Shown here: positions 1 through 12,315 of the stretch, one piece after another | Layout: every line of letters begins with the position of its first letter | Numbering within the stretch: position 1 is the stretch's first letter | Assembly (NCBI GenBank): GCA_013397795.1 | Contig: VZTJ01003252.1 | Coordinates: forward strand, 1 to 64,000 | Origin: Orthonyx spaldingii | Taxonomy: Eukaryota; Chordata; Aves; Passeriformes; Orthonychidae | Length of the DNA: 64,000 nucleotides | Direction of reading: 5' to 3' | Notes under the pieces: generated by a model | The model's input: the letters and a program-made list of their open reading frames with translations, nothing else | Databases searched by the model: none | Told to the model about the DNA's origin: nothing | Position numbers and translations under genes: made by a program

Positions 1-781
1 GGCAAGCTAGCGGTCAGCGACATTCATAAATGCAACTCACATCACTTCTGTATTTAACTGTACCCAACGCAGCAATGCCACCATATGGTGTAGTCCTCTT
101 AGCTATATCAGTATTTAATTGACAACACCAACGGAAGCCCATGGAAATACAGTGATTATGAGTCAGTATGTGGATAACAATGCCAGGTACAGACTTCTGC
201 AGGGGGAGAGTCGGAAATGCCTGAGGGAATTCATTAGTTTCTAACATCCTTTCCCATTACTTTCTAACATCCTTTCCCACTACTTTCAAGCCTCTAATTT
301 CTGTCAATAGGCCTCACCAGCAGGTTCATGTCTCCTATCTTTTGAAAACTGCAGGATAAAATTTCCCCACGCACAGCTTGGAATAAAACAGGCCATGTGC
401 AGTTGAGCAGACAAGAAAAGCATAAGACTAAATGTAGCTTCCACTCAGTTTTTTCTGCCCAGGCATCGTACCTCTTAGGGGAGAATACTATGCAGTGAGT
501 ATGAAAACTGTCATCTGTTGTGCTGGAATCCTCATCCAAGTCCATTGGAATTTTCTACCAAATCCTGGTTTGGTTTTTTATTTTAATGGAACATTCATGA
601 AACATACAGAATTTTTTTATCAACTTACAAGAAAAGACATAAACCAAAACCTCATACAGAATATTTTCCTTCTTTTTTATGTATCTTATAATTGTTGAAA
701 AGATTTGAGACCTGGAGTTAAACTTGTTCCACTCTGTTCCTTAAAAGTCTGCTCTGACACTACTTGCTGTTCAGAAAAGAT
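1..781. other. Unique AT-rich DNA, nothing recognised
   Basis: I see no coding domain, repeat family or RNA gene here. Short open frames exist on both strands, but none shows a known motif or paired splice signals. The stretch ends where the 3' tail of a minus-strand CR1 element begins. Confidence 0.5.
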
Positions 782-1396
782 CATAGAAATCATAGAATAC
801 AGTGAGTTGAAAGTGACCCCTCAATATCATGGAGTTCAACTCCTGACCCTGCACAGGACCATCCTCAAGAGTCGCACCATGGCCTGAGAGTGTTGTCCAA
901 AAGCTTCTTGAACTCTGTTGGGTGAGAAACCTTTTCCTGATATCCAACCCAAACGTCCCCTGACTCATCTTCCTGCCATTTCCTCAAGTCCTATCACTGG
1001 TCACCAGAGTGAAGAGATTGGTACCTGCCCAGGTTCCCCTCACAAGGAAGTTGTAACTGCAATGAGGTCTCCCCTCAGTCTCCTCATCTCCAGGCTGAGC
1101 AAAACAAGTGACCTCAGCCATGCCTCATACAGCCTCCCCTCCAGACTCTGCATCATCCTTGCAGCCCTCTTTTGGACAATCTCTGACAGCTTTATGTCTT
1201 TTTTATACTGTGACACCTCACACTGCACACAATATTTAAGGTGAGGCCACCCCAGTGCACAGAGCAGGACAAGCTGGCAATGCTGGGCCTGATGCACCCC
1301 AGGACAGGGTTGGCCCTCCTGGCTGCCAGGGCACTGCTGGCTCCTGTTCAATTTTCCAGGTCCCTTTCCATGGTGCTGCTCTCCAGTCTATTGCCA

Positions 1397-1680
1397 TTAA
1401 TATATTGGAAAAAACCTCTTTTTATTGTTCCCTATGGTTCTTTCCACCTTCAATTCCTGTTGAGCTTTGGCCGTATGAATTTTCTCCTACAGTGATAAGC
1501 AGCACCTCTGTATTCTTCCCATGTCACCTGACTATGCTTCCACTGGGCATACATCTTTCTTATATTTCCTTATTTCCAAGAGATGATCCCTATTCAGCCA
1601 AGCCAGCGTTCTGCCTTGCCTCCTTGACTTGCAACATTTGGAACTTGTCTGCTCCTGTGCCCTCAGGAGGTGATGGTTAA
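1397..1680 (-). pseudogene. CR1 ORF2 linker (between endonuclease and RT)
   Basis: Reading the minus strand from 1680 downwards gives the basic linker typical of CR1 ORF2. It contains a LAWLNRD motif, then a K/R-rich segment, a frameshift, a VTWEEY-like segment in another frame, and AKAQQELKVE followed by NNKKRFF. In intact copies this joins the endonuclease to the reverse transcriptase. Here it stops at about 1390 and jumps directly to the C-terminal and 3' region of the element. The plus-strand open frame covering the same bases is only its antisense shadow. Confidence 0.8.
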
Positions 1681-1767
1681 AAAATGGCCAGCACTGATGG
1701 ACTCCAGCACCTGCAAAAACATTTTTCCCAATGGTCCTTATTTACTAATTCTCTGAGTAGCCTGAAG

Positions 1768-2070
1768 TCAGTCAAAGAATAATTCATTGGAATCAGTGCC
1801 CTGGCTGGGAGGTCTATAGTAGATTCTCATAACGGTATTTGCATTATTTGTTTGCCCCTTGATCCTTACCCAGAAGTTCTCAACTGTGCCATTGCCAGCT
1901 GTGGGCTCCATATGTTCTAACCCTTCCATTACACACAGTGCCACCCCTCTGCCTCTTCTGCCCTGCCTGTCCCTCCTGAAGAGCCTGTAACCATCCAACA
2001 GGGCACTCCAGGCACAGGATTCATCCCACCAGGTTTCACTTATGCCAGTCAGAACCTTTATCCAACTCAT
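1768..2070 (-). pseudogene. CR1 ORF2 endonuclease-domain remnant
   Basis: About 100 open codons on the minus strand match the N-terminal apurinic/apyrimidinic-like endonuclease of CR1 ORF2. Landmarks in order are GISETWWD near the start, where the Glu is the expected metal-binding residue, then GYRLFRRDRQGRRG, GVAL, a WVRIKGQ strand, and YYRPP near the end. In an active element this domain nicks target DNA to prime reverse transcription. Here it is only part of the domain: the catalytic Asp and His motifs further downstream are not seen in the same frame, and it stops after ELFFD. The linker follows in the correct order at 1680-1390, out of frame. This is a decayed pseudogene and not a host gene. 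Confidence 0.88.
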
Positions 2071-2089
2071 CAGTTATCTGTCCTTCTAG

Positions 2090-2640
2090 TTCCAGGGCCT
2101 TGTACATGTTGTAGAAGGTGCCAGTCCTGTTAAATTTTCAGAAGGAGGAGGAACCTTCTTGCTGGTATGTGAAGTGACCTGCTTCCAGCCTTCATCTTCA
2201 ACATACCCTTGACTAATTACCTTGCAAGATTCTGAGTCCACCTGCTTCTCCACTACAATGAAGGTTTGAGACTCGTGAGTGTCTTGAGACTGTAGTGTCT
2301 CTGAAAACAACCAATCTCTTTCTCATTCACTCAAATACAACATAGCTTATTCACTTCCTCCTGTATCTCCCTCCCATGGTGACACAGGTTCTCAACCACA
2401 GCACAACCTTCTGCAACAGAACTCTTTGTCAGTCCCTACCTCACAGAGAGGCCTCAGTCACTCCTGGAACCTGTGACCTGGAGATCTCCATCAGCCATCA
2501 GCAGGTCTGTCTGGATGGAGGCCTCTGACACGGGAATGAGCTCCTATAGCACATCAGCACCACAACTGAAGAAGCTTTCACTGGTACGCTAATAAGGCTG
2601 AAGGGATCTTTTTGAGCTCTTCTTCACCAGACACTGAGTC
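2090..2640 (-). pseudogene. CR1 ORF1 (gag-like) C-terminal remnant
   Basis: On the minus strand there is a predicted coiled-coil-like phrase (REIQEEVNKL), a segment resembling the conserved NEKEIGW/REIDWW region of CR1 ORF1, and then EGWKQVTSHTSKK close to the ORF1/ORF2 boundary. CR1 ORF1 encodes a nucleic-acid-binding, self-associating protein. This copy has in-frame stops, for example just before the first segment at about 2400, and frame changes. Its position immediately upstream of the endonuclease remnant is what a CR1 element predicts. The call rests on remembered ORF1 wording and is moderately sure. Confidence 0.6.
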
Positions 2641-2971
2641 TATTTATCTGTCTGTTGGCTCCTCCTGGGTGGTTGTAGAGGAGCCCTTCCTGCTCACCCT
2701 GCAAGCTGCCATGCAAACTACCGTGCCACACCCTCACTGCTGTGCCACACCCCTGCTTGTCACATTGGATCATTCATGCTCCCTAGATCTATTTAAATCT
2801 CCCATCTGCTCCTGGCAATGCCCCCTTCATGCCTGCTTGGCTGCCCAGGGCTTCCAGATCCAGATGGGTCTCAGGGCTGCTGCTCAGGTGTCCCTGAGGT
2901 CAGGAATGCTCCTCTTCAGCTCAGTCTAACCCTCACCCTCGGGCTTGCCTCAGACACCAATGCTGCCCCCA

Positions 2972-2998
2972 CTGCTGCTGCTGCTGCTGCTGCTGCTG
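2972..2998. repeat. (CTG)9 trinucleotide microsatellite
   Basis: Nine perfect CTG units. They lie at the presumed 5' side of the minus-strand CR1, where they would read CAG on the element strand. They are not in a demonstrable host reading frame. Confidence 0.95.
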
Positions 2999-2999
2999 T

Positions 3000-5900
3000 G
3001 TCAACTGACCCAACAGATGAGTCCAATACTAGACACTAAAATTCCTTAAAGTTTTGGCATTCAAACAGCAGGTTGAAACTCCATTAACTCCACCGGACAG
3101 CTCCACTTTGAGAATCCACTCTACCTTGTTTACGCCCACATTTTCAAGTAGGTAATCCATTTTCTACAGTTCCTGTAAAGTGCCATACACTTACAGAATA
3201 CATTTGAAGGGTACATACACTTGCAGTTTGCAATATGCTCGTGTATCCTTTGCACGGAGAGCTGATCTGTTAATGTACTGTAACGGTTATCATGGATTTC
3301 TTCCAGAGCCCATTAATGTCAACAGAAGATTCACAATAAATGCTGAAATCCAGATCAAATCCTGTTTCCTCACTATTACTGTATGGATGGACAAAGATAA
3401 ATATGCCATTCTCACACATATCTGCTGAACTCTTCTGATAGGTGCCACATCACCTGTTTGAGCTGAGTGATACATCAAATAGCATCTTAAGAGCACTGGT
3501 GCAATGGATCTGCAGATTATTTCTCACAGAAAAAGGGACACTATTTACATCCCTGGGCACTCAATTTTCATTCTGAAAACATGTTGGGAGACCAAAGAGG
3601 GTTAAGTATAGAGGAGTAAGACATTTAATAGAAAAAGAAATTGAAAATCTTTGATCTCACATTTGCATAGTCTCCTTGATTTACCTGTTACTTTTATTTT
3701 AAACAGAGAGATCCAATTATGAAAATCATACTTTTAGTTGCATACAACTCTAGTCACATATCATGAGAAAAAGCTTTTTTTTTTTTAAATAATAACAAAA
3801 AGACTCTAACAACTTAACAAATCATGGACTGATTCTAGGTCTGTTTCTAGAAACTCATGCAAAATGAAGTTCTAAAAGGATTTCATTCCTGCTAATCCCA
3901 GTGTCATTAACAGGGATTATTTTTCAAGAATCCCCTTTGTATATATACTAAAGCCTTAAAAGTTTTGCTTAAAAGCCAAAAAAATTTTTTGATTCATGGC
4001 ATTATGCAACACTAGGAAGAAAAACATCATAGATTAAAAAAAATGTTCTCATGGGCAGTTAGTATTCATACATTTCGTGTCCAGAATCTAGAATTATTGC
4101 TCTGTGATTGGCCTTCCATAACAGTCAAAGTAAGTACCAGCTTATCCCTGTAACATTTATGACATTTTTTTCTAGCACTAATTAATACAGACATAAATAA
4201 AACCGATCAGTCTTCTAAACCTCATCTGCAGATTTCTAAAGTTAATGGAAAGACACCTGTTGACTTCAGCAAGTTGTAATTTAAATCTTATTAGAATACT
4301 TATTCCTGAACAAGTGAAAAGGGAAAGCATGGGAAACAGTATTATTTTATGCTGGATTTTAATAATTCTACTATCTCAAAAAGGTTTTCACCTCTGTCTG
4401 GGCTAACCACTAGTGTTGAGGAATATAAACAAGACCAGAAGCACACAAAGTGTGCTCCAAGACAATTATTTAGTATTAAAAAAATAAGGTGCACAAAATG
4501 AAAACAGTATAAAACCAAAAGTGAAACAGTCCTTTTAGCAAATGGTGTAACAAGGATTGCTGGGTCACATTTGTGCCATAACAGGTATCTTAGTGTCTTT
4601 GGATATGCCTGGATCTGTGAAGTGCTGTGACATTTGGTAGTGCGAATTAAGATTCAGGTTTCATCACAGTCTTTTGGTATTGTCAAAATCACTAGAGTAC
4701 AGAATGCATAATTTGCATTGGCTGTGGAAGAAGAGATGGTGCCTGTTCTAGCACAGAGGGGGAAAGGCCATCTATAGCTGATCCATTGTAAAGCCTACAG
4801 GTGCAAAGCAAACTGCCCACGGCTTCCAGACAGGTTAGAAAGAGGGCAGTGAGTTTAAAGCCTTGATGGTACGTCTTCAGCAGATTTTGTAGTCTTTTGA
4901 AGGTGAATTTTGTTACAAGAAATGAGAGAAAAACATTAAAGATGTAGGCTGAATCATTCAAGGTGATCTAGAAAAACTCGTTATCCAGGTCTCAGACTTT
5001 CCTAGTGCTCCCAGGGATCTGAAGATGTGAAGAGGACTTTTTTTCCCAGATACTCCTTACTTCATATTGCAAGCTGGGGCCCTGAGAAGTCATAGTTTCT
5101 CCATCCTATGGGTCCTTACAGGATCTATTTTCTTCTTCAATCTTTGCTATACTGAACTGGTGTTGATTGGAAACTCTAGAATCAAATATATTCAGGTTAA
5201 ATTCTCAGAAAAATTCTTAATTTTATATCTTCCAGATGCTTGACACATTTATTATAAGGTAACCTTGAGCTGTAAATGTATTTCTGCCATAGTTCAACAA
5301 TTTTTAACTATCTACATTTTAATATAAAAACAAATCTGTTGACATTCAACATGTCAAGGATAAGTGTCTATGCGCAAACACTTTTGAAATGTTTTGGAGT
5401 TAACTTTGTTCAAGGCAGCTTGACTTATAAAAAACATGACAAAGGCATCAAGCTGATGTAAACTCATTATCTGTGAATAATGTAAAACAAATGTACCAGA
5501 TTTGTACTTCTGGGTGGCAAAGTTGGTACACAGATGTGGTACTAATGATAATGGAATTATTTTCCAAGGTTCAAGCTAACTTAATAAACTCAGAAAAGAA
5601 AGATTGCATGTTGATGATTGTGTATTGAAAGAGCTGCAAAGAAAATTTCAATATTTACATCCAAGATGCTAAGTTCTGGGCCAAGAGTGGTTTTAAGCAG
5701 AGCTCCAATTCAGTCTTTTTCAGAAGCAAGGATAAACACAGGATTGCTTGATGTATTCAAGCATGGAGAAATGCAAGGAGGATGAAGCTGCTTTGATAAA
5801 GTTGCCCTGTGTCAATATATTGGCCACACCTCTCAAAAACAAAAGAAATATGTGTTTCAATAATAACAGAAGTGCAAAAGGCATGGCAAAAAGTTTTTGC

Positions 5901-8128
5901 TAGATTTTTGAGACTGTGGAAACTGATTATTTCTTTTCACTTATCAATAATTTGTTTAAGATACATGTATCATGCTTTGAAACTCTATTTTTGCAATAAA
6001 TAGCGGTTGCTAGAAAGGTCGGATACAGACCACAGAACTGTGAAATAAAACTGGGTGGATCTAGACAGTCTGTGAATGAGAGCATTAAAATTCAAATGGC
6101 ATTTTCCTGGGAGCAACAGAGGGTTCAGACAGAGTTTATTTTCTGAATGTCTAAGCTTCTTTAAGATGGCTTAACTGCTAATGTTAAAAGTGGTGACTGA
6201 AGGCGGTTAGGCTCAGCTGGTGTCACACAGCTATGTATAAAACAATTACTTAAAGCTATGCTTTAGTTTAGATGATTGAACCCAATAATTTATACTGCAA
6301 TAGCCTCTGCATGATCACTATGGAGAAAAAATTTTCAAGGTGCTCTTGACATCTTGCAGAGATACACCATAACATCATAGTACTGTCCTGTCTTAAGACA
6401 TTGAGACTATCAAGATTGTCTTGAACTGAGTAATCAGTGGCTCTCTAGAAAACAGAAGTGCCCATTTGATAATTTCTCTATTTTGCTGTAATTAACAGGT
6501 TAGTAGTGTAAGTCAGCAAACTAATTTGATTTTGAAGGATTAAAAAATATTTGCTTAATTTTATTGCATATTAATATCTTATTAGTTTTGGGAAGACTTT
6601 ATCCCAAATTTTTTATCTCCTAAGAGTTTACCAATGTTATGAACCCAATGTTTATTCAACCTTCAGTCAGCACGGCCTTAGAGGATTATAAAGCTGAATA
6701 AACCGAGCTATTATGCCTTTCATTATTACAGCTTTGAACACAATGAGCTTGTTCCTATTGAAAAAAGAGGGTAGACACTTCTTAAAAAGATTAAGCAGAG
6801 TTTGGCATCTAGTTTGCAGATAGTCGTAAAGTATTGATATAAAATATTAAATTTATCCTCACAATCTAAAGAAGAAAACATAAAATTTATGGTTTCATGT
6901 CTGGAAAGAGATCGACAAGCTTCAGTTATTTAAGAATAGCTTTTACAACTTCCTAAGCCAAATAAACTTCATTAACTGAATAAACAAAGAGAGGGAGATG
7001 TGGAAAAACCAACTTGTTGCAAGGGCTTACTCTGTAGCCAGGGAGCAGCAGTGGGTCTGCTGCAAGTGATGTCGTAGTGCAGCCTGGTGTTTGATGCTTC
7101 CTGATACTGAGAACTTAAATACACGCTGGTCCTTAAATGCACAAATAGTGAACTGAGTGAAAAGTCTGAAGAGGGTTGAAATTTTTCAACATGGCCATTA
7201 TGAGGTCAGGTACTATTACTCCAGCTAGAATGACAGTAGACTTTTGAAATTGTGCAAGTAGTAGAAGATACTCTGTATCATGAACTAGCTGCCCATTACA
7301 CATTTAGAAAGGTAGATGATGTATATAAAAATACATATATATAAAATTTGAGTGATTTTATGACACCACTGAAATTGAAGTTAAGATTTATAGTTGCTAA
7401 TGCAAAGCTCTCTCCTCCTAAGTTGAAAGGTATACTTTTCATTGCCATGCTGTTAACAGAGACATCAACCTCTAAATACAATCTGTCTATCATTTTGGAA
7501 GGGTATGATGCTTAATAGTTCAAGCTTATTCTTCATTCTAAGATCCATAAAACTTGAATTCCTAAGTACACTGACACTTGCAAAAATGTTTTGGACAAGA
7601 TCCAAAGAGCTTTCTTAGATGAATACTCCAAGATGACCTTTCACTGTGTGTTTAGGGTTTCCAAGTAAGTGTGGGTTTTGTTCAACAAAAAATTACTTAA
7701 AGATTTATGTGCAGTTTGCCAAGAAATTTTCTGGTTTTTTCCAATTTTTGTGGCAAAAACAGATTGCTTCATTTTGCTAACTTTTATTATAGAGTATTAA
7801 GGAGTTTAAACATGCTACACAGTTGAGGAAGCCATTATTAAAATACACAAGATAAGAGTGGCATGTTCCATAATATATCCTTATTATCATATGCTAAGTG
7901 TTCAGAAAGCCTAATATTTTTCTTGGAACATTGCTAGTACTATGTAGTTTGCAGCTGTGATATGGTTCCTTCATATGCCCTGAAACCTTGAAAAAAAAAT
8001 CACTTTTGAGTTGATTTTACAAACAGGAAGAGAAAGGAAATAATAATTTTAATGGTGCCTTTCATTTTCATATTGAAATTATGTTCTGCTGTACTTTAGA
8101 TTACTAATAAGGATTAAAATATTTCTCA
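3000..8128. other. AT-rich unique DNA with poly-T/A tracts
   Basis: I find no gene or recognisable repeat. There is a T12 run at 3775-3786 and an AT-rich microsatellite-like patch near 7320-7345. Bases 6590-6760 have the look of a conserved non-coding element: moderate complexity with several TTAT/ATTA homeodomain-like cores, no open frame and no repeat. That is only an impression. The ORF at 3180-3428 has no motif I recognise and its opposite strand is equally open. Confidence 0.5.
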
Positions 8129-8262
8129 TTTTGTTTGATTGGGGTTTTTGGTTGGTTTTAGATTTTTGTGTTTTGGGCATTTTTGGTGGGTTTTTTGGTT
8201 GTTTGGTTGGGGTTTTTTTTGTTTTGTTTTGTTTTGTTTTTTGGGGTTTTTTTTCTTTTTGT
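8129..8262 (+). repeat. GT-rich low-complexity tract with (GTTTT)n
   Basis: More than 120 bases consist almost only of G and T on the plus strand, with a short (GTTTT) array near 8219-8240 and several runs of three or four G. The ORF across it encodes only a Phe/Gly/Trp/Leu string and is a compositional artefact. Similar GT-rich patches occur near 30280-30310 and 57185-57227. Confidence 0.9.
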
Positions 8263-8720
8263 TGGGACTTTTTTCAGGAACAAAAACCCAATCTCCTCAT
8301 CCCTAAAAGTGTACAAAATAAATATAATGGAGTAAATCCATTATGATACCAATCACATGTGCTATATAGCTGTTAAGAGTGGATTTGTGCATATAAACAG
8401 TTTCTTAATCTTAATTTAAAAGGCTTATTTCTGGGGTTTTTTTTACACAAAGGAATAAAAGTAAAAAGTGATAATATTTAACTAAAAGGATCAGGGAAAT
8501 GTTTAATAATTTTATTTACTGTAGAAAAAGAAAACTTCTCAAGATTAAAGAGGTCTAATATTTTTCAAGATTTTTGTAGCTGCTTTCCACTTTTTAATAG
8601 GAATACAGGCACTGTGTCAGTTAAAATAAAAGTAAGAGGAATTATTCAGAGGAGAAAGTCTCAGTTTGGAAACAAGCAAAAGTAAAGAAATGGAAAGAAC
8701 TGAGTAGTGACAAAGAGCTT
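8263..8720. other. AT-rich unique DNA, nothing recognised
   Basis: This is simple AT-rich sequence between the GT-rich tract and the CpG cluster. No motif was identified. Confidence 0.5.
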
Positions 8721-8889
8721 TGGCGCAGAGGTGAACTGCTTGCAAGAGAGGAAACAAAAGGCGGTGATAACCAGGCAGGATCTGTGCTCCCTGGCGGGCG
8801 TGGTGGCACCGGGAGCGGGTTCCCTCGGCACAGCTCCTCGGAACTGGAGCAGCTCAGATAGCAACGTGCGCAGGTCGCTGCGGTGGCGT
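8721..8889. promoter_or_regulatory. Small CpG cluster, possible regulatory element or exon
   Basis: About 13 CpG dinucleotides occur within roughly 170 bases, in a neighbourhood that is AT-rich and almost free of CpG. The cluster lacks the wording of any repeat family I know. Both strands are open across it (minus 8642-9031, plus 8707-8910), which is expected in GC-rich DNA and is not proof of coding. It could be a short CpG island at a transcription start, an unmethylated enhancer, an exon of an unknown transcript, or a young insertion. A pyrimidine-rich tract ending in acag precedes 9161 and could act as a splice acceptor downstream, but this is weak. Confidence 0.3.
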
Positions 8890-11800
8890 CCCTCTGACAA
8901 CAGGGACTGAGTGACTGAACCTGGTACAAAAAGAAAAAGATGCCAGTGAAAGGGCTAGGAAGAAGATTAAGTAGCTGGAACTGCACAAAGAGAAATTTTA
9001 TCCTCTTTAGCATTAGTAGTCCTGGTTGCATCTATCTACCCACAGCCAACACTGCTGCTATCTTCGCCTGGCATTTCAGCAAAAGAAAGGGAGGGAGCAG
9101 AGGTTGCACACAAATTGCAGCTTCCATATTTCCTCTGTATAATATTTCTGTTTCTGACAGGATGGATGATCTTTTTAAACACACTATATGCTAGCATCCA
9201 AATATACTATTTATTTCCTCAGCATCATATGGGCTGCCTTGTGATATTTCCTTGAGAATAAATACAGACTGCAACCATCTGTGTCTGGACTCTTCTCCCA
9301 TGTCTTCCCACAGTTATTTCTTCTATGAGTTATTTTAGCTTTTCTTTTCTTTGTAGGTGCATGTGTATTAATATACAAGCTATAAAGTTCCAGTTGGAAA
9401 AAAATTGTGTCTCTTTTAAAAACATGTTTAATCCAGTTTGCTCTTAATCACATGGAATTTTAGTCCCACTTTCTGACAGCTGATACTTGAACGATTATAT
9501 TCTGTCTGATGGGTTGTAATTATTCACTCCCTTTCTATTGTGTAAAGATGTTATCACAGTATCTGCGTGGCCTGAGCATGCTGGGTGAAGTAATATTATA
9601 GATAAGAAATGTACTCAGTTTTTATAAATATGCAATAAAAGTAAGGGAGTAATTTTTCTAAGATCAATAATATTAATTTCTAACTTGATCTTTGGATTAT
9701 TTAAGAGGTGATCTTTGCTAGACACCAGTTCCTGAAGCCAGTTCTCACAAATTCCTATAAGTGTCATCAGTTTCTGAAGAAAGTTTTGCCCTGTGTTTCA
9801 GAGTATTCTGAGAAGTATTTTGACTGATAAGCAATTACTAAGAAAAGCTATTAATTCTGTCATAAGTTTGTTTTTTGTTTATCTGATGAAGTTTGGAGGA
9901 AAAGTTGCTGACAGATTGGTATGAGGAACTTCAGGCTTATGGTTTCACCAGAATCTGCATTAGTCAATGGACCTTTCTGACCCACACAATGTGAATTATT
10001 AACTACTGGCTTGATTATTTGAGAGATAATTATGTAGCGTGACTTCCAGTTAACTTCCTCAGTAATCACTTTTCATACATAATTTTCTGTTCTACACACG
10101 GAGAAACAACTGAACAAACTTATATAGATTAAACAAACTGTGTCTCCAGTAGGATGGGGAAAAAAAAGGGACGGATTGTTCTTTGTAGTGATTGTTTTTA
10201 TCTTTATGCTATCAAGCATAAAGGATTCACTAGATAGTACTGTGCTTGTGAAGGCAAAACCATCAATTAAATATTCAAGACAGAAGGAAATTAAGGTTCA
10301 AATCCAGTTCTGGAATATCCTACTTCAAGTCAATGGACCTAAAATTGATTAACTTGAACCTGGTTGTACCAGGTTACAGAAAAGTTGACTTTATCCCAAT
10401 AGCTTTTTGGAGTGGTTTTGAATGACACAGTGTTAGTCTTTTTTATTTCACACTTTTGATAGCTTGGGAAAAGGTGACAGTAATGGTGGTGGGATTTGAC
10501 TCAGATTCATCTTGAAAACTCCGTGTAGAGGAATTTACGAGAAAAGTTAATGCCTCATAAAGTAGTGCTGCAATGTTTTTTTTAGTGTTAAAGGACAATT
10601 TTAACATACATATAATCTACAAATATAGTCAGTAATTGATATATAATGAATGTAAGTTTCTTCTGTGTTAATGCTCTCTTAAACAGGAGTTTTTTGTGTA
10701 TTGAACATGAATTGTGGTGATTTATTTTAAGAGGAAGTCTAGGAAGTATTTTTGCAATATAGTGAAATATAATGCAGTAATCTTCACATTTGGAAAATTC
10801 TTTGTATGTACAAATGAGGTGCATGAACAAATTTAAAAGCATAATTTTTTGTGTAAACTGTATAATTCACAACTTTATTAGAAAATAAGATGAAATAAAT
10901 TTGATAAATTTGATACAGTGCACCAAATTCTATATTTTGACATAATAAAATGATTTATTTGGGAGGAGAGCTTTTCAGAATTGCTTTTTATAAAAAGTAT
11001 TAAAAACGTACTAAAGAAGGGAAAAATTACTGACACACAGTTTTCTGTGGTTAAATTCAGAAATAAAATCTAGCAGAATCTTGTATCAAAAACTATTTCA
11101 TTCTCACCATCTTCCTGTAATTGCCTGTTATATACTTACCCTTCAATCTTAAAGAGTTATTCCCACTACTTTTTTCCAGGAAGGCTTGGTAATTGTCCTT
11201 TATATTTTGCACAATGTAAGTGCTACAGCCCTGAAGTAGCAATTTCACATCTAACTTTTACTTTCTGTATCTCTTCTGCTAGTTTATAAGTGTTATTAAT
11301 ATTTGATATTATTTTTCTCCTTCTTTTAAAGAAAGTGAAACCTTTATATGGTCTCACCTTGACTCAGTAATACTTAAGACTTTGAATTATGTTGTTCATG
11401 TTTATGATGAGAGGAAAAAGGCCACCTCTACACGAAACTATTGAATTTTAGTGTAAAGTTCTGGAGAGGTGATTCTTTTTATTTAAAAATAAGACATCTT
11501 AACAGGAAGCCCTTTTATAAGAACATCTCAATTTTCCTCTTCCTTCTATATGTTTAGATGACACATTAGTCAGCCTGAAAGGCTGCATGTAGTCATCTTA
11601 TCTGCTTAGTCATCAGCTGTCATTAAAGGAGCTCTGCACAGATGGGGCATTTTGGGTGAATCAGGGGTTCTCCCTGTACTTGGTGTGCTGGGTAGGGTAC
11701 CCAGCTCATTGCTACTGCTGCTCCTGATGCTCTCACTGTTCAAAGCAACCATTTTGTCATGCTTCAGGCTACCTGTGAAAAAGGGTCATGTCCTCCTTTG

Positions 11801-12315
11801 CATCTACATATTGTTTATTACTGTCTGCTGTACTCTGTAATAGTGATAATTTCAGTTGAACAGTATTTAGGAAATCAAGGCTAGTAGAGTTCCAGGTGGG
11901 AGAAAATACTTTTGTACTTGTTTATTAACTGCATCCACACAGACACTGAACAATGGTTATATTATGAAAGCATTCTGTACAGTGTTGTACGTATTTACAC
12001 ATATTGTCTCAAAAAGGAAAGTGACCACCACCATCCTTCATACTTTTTTCCAGATCTAATGATAAATATAATGCAAGAGAAAAGAATTACAACAGAAAAA
12101 ATACTCAAGCCCTCAGAAGTTTCAAAACAATTCCACCAATGCCTTTATTTAAGAATTTTGTTGTCAAGTATTGGCATATGTAAATATCTGCAAAATATCT
12201 TTTTGAATATTTTATGTGCCAGTTTTCTGTCCCAGTGATAGATGGTTTGGATGTATTTGCAAATATGAGCTGCATTGTCATCTATACTTTTGTTTTAATG
12301 TGATGTTTTTGTCAT
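8890..12315. other. AT-rich unique DNA, nothing firm
   Basis: I see no coding domain or known repeat. Bases 11560-11640 include an E-box (CAGCTG) beside TCATTA and have the texture of a conserved non-coding element, but no comparison is available. Open frames here are short and featureless. Confidence 0.5.

Larger units (their letters stand above)
782..2960 (-). mobile_element. CR1 LINE, long copy lacking the RT core
   Basis: This is a non-LTR retrotransposon of the CR1 clade, read on the minus strand, so its 3' end is at low coordinates. The CR1-type terminal repeats (catagaaatcatagaat) lie at about 785-800. The 3' untranslated and C-terminal region fills 785-1388 and has the usual CR1 wording, such as the segment translating to LRSL..L.EMRRLRGDLI. 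It joins abruptly at about 1388 to the ORF2 linker (1390-1680), followed by the endonuclease remnant (1768-2070) and an ORF1 remnant (about 2090-2640). Bases 2640-2960 are probably the ORF1 start or 5' region, which is less certain. The whole RT catalytic core, more than 1 kb in a full CR1, is absent. All pieces share orientation and order, so one internally deleted copy is likelier than two insertions. Frames are broken by stops and shifts. Family identity is confident; the subfamily is not assigned. Confidence 0.88.

Noticed and set aside
1255..1680. Plus-strand open frame of 141 codons
   Set aside because: It is antisense to the CR1 3' region and ORF2 linker; the coding signal is on the minus strand.
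6205..6235. Box A-like phrase (ggctcagctggtg) suggesting a tRNA or SINE
   Set aside because: No box B at the right distance and no cloverleaf pairing.
8131..8346. 71-codon frame rich in Phe, Gly and Trp
   Set aside because: Product of the GT-rich low-complexity tract.
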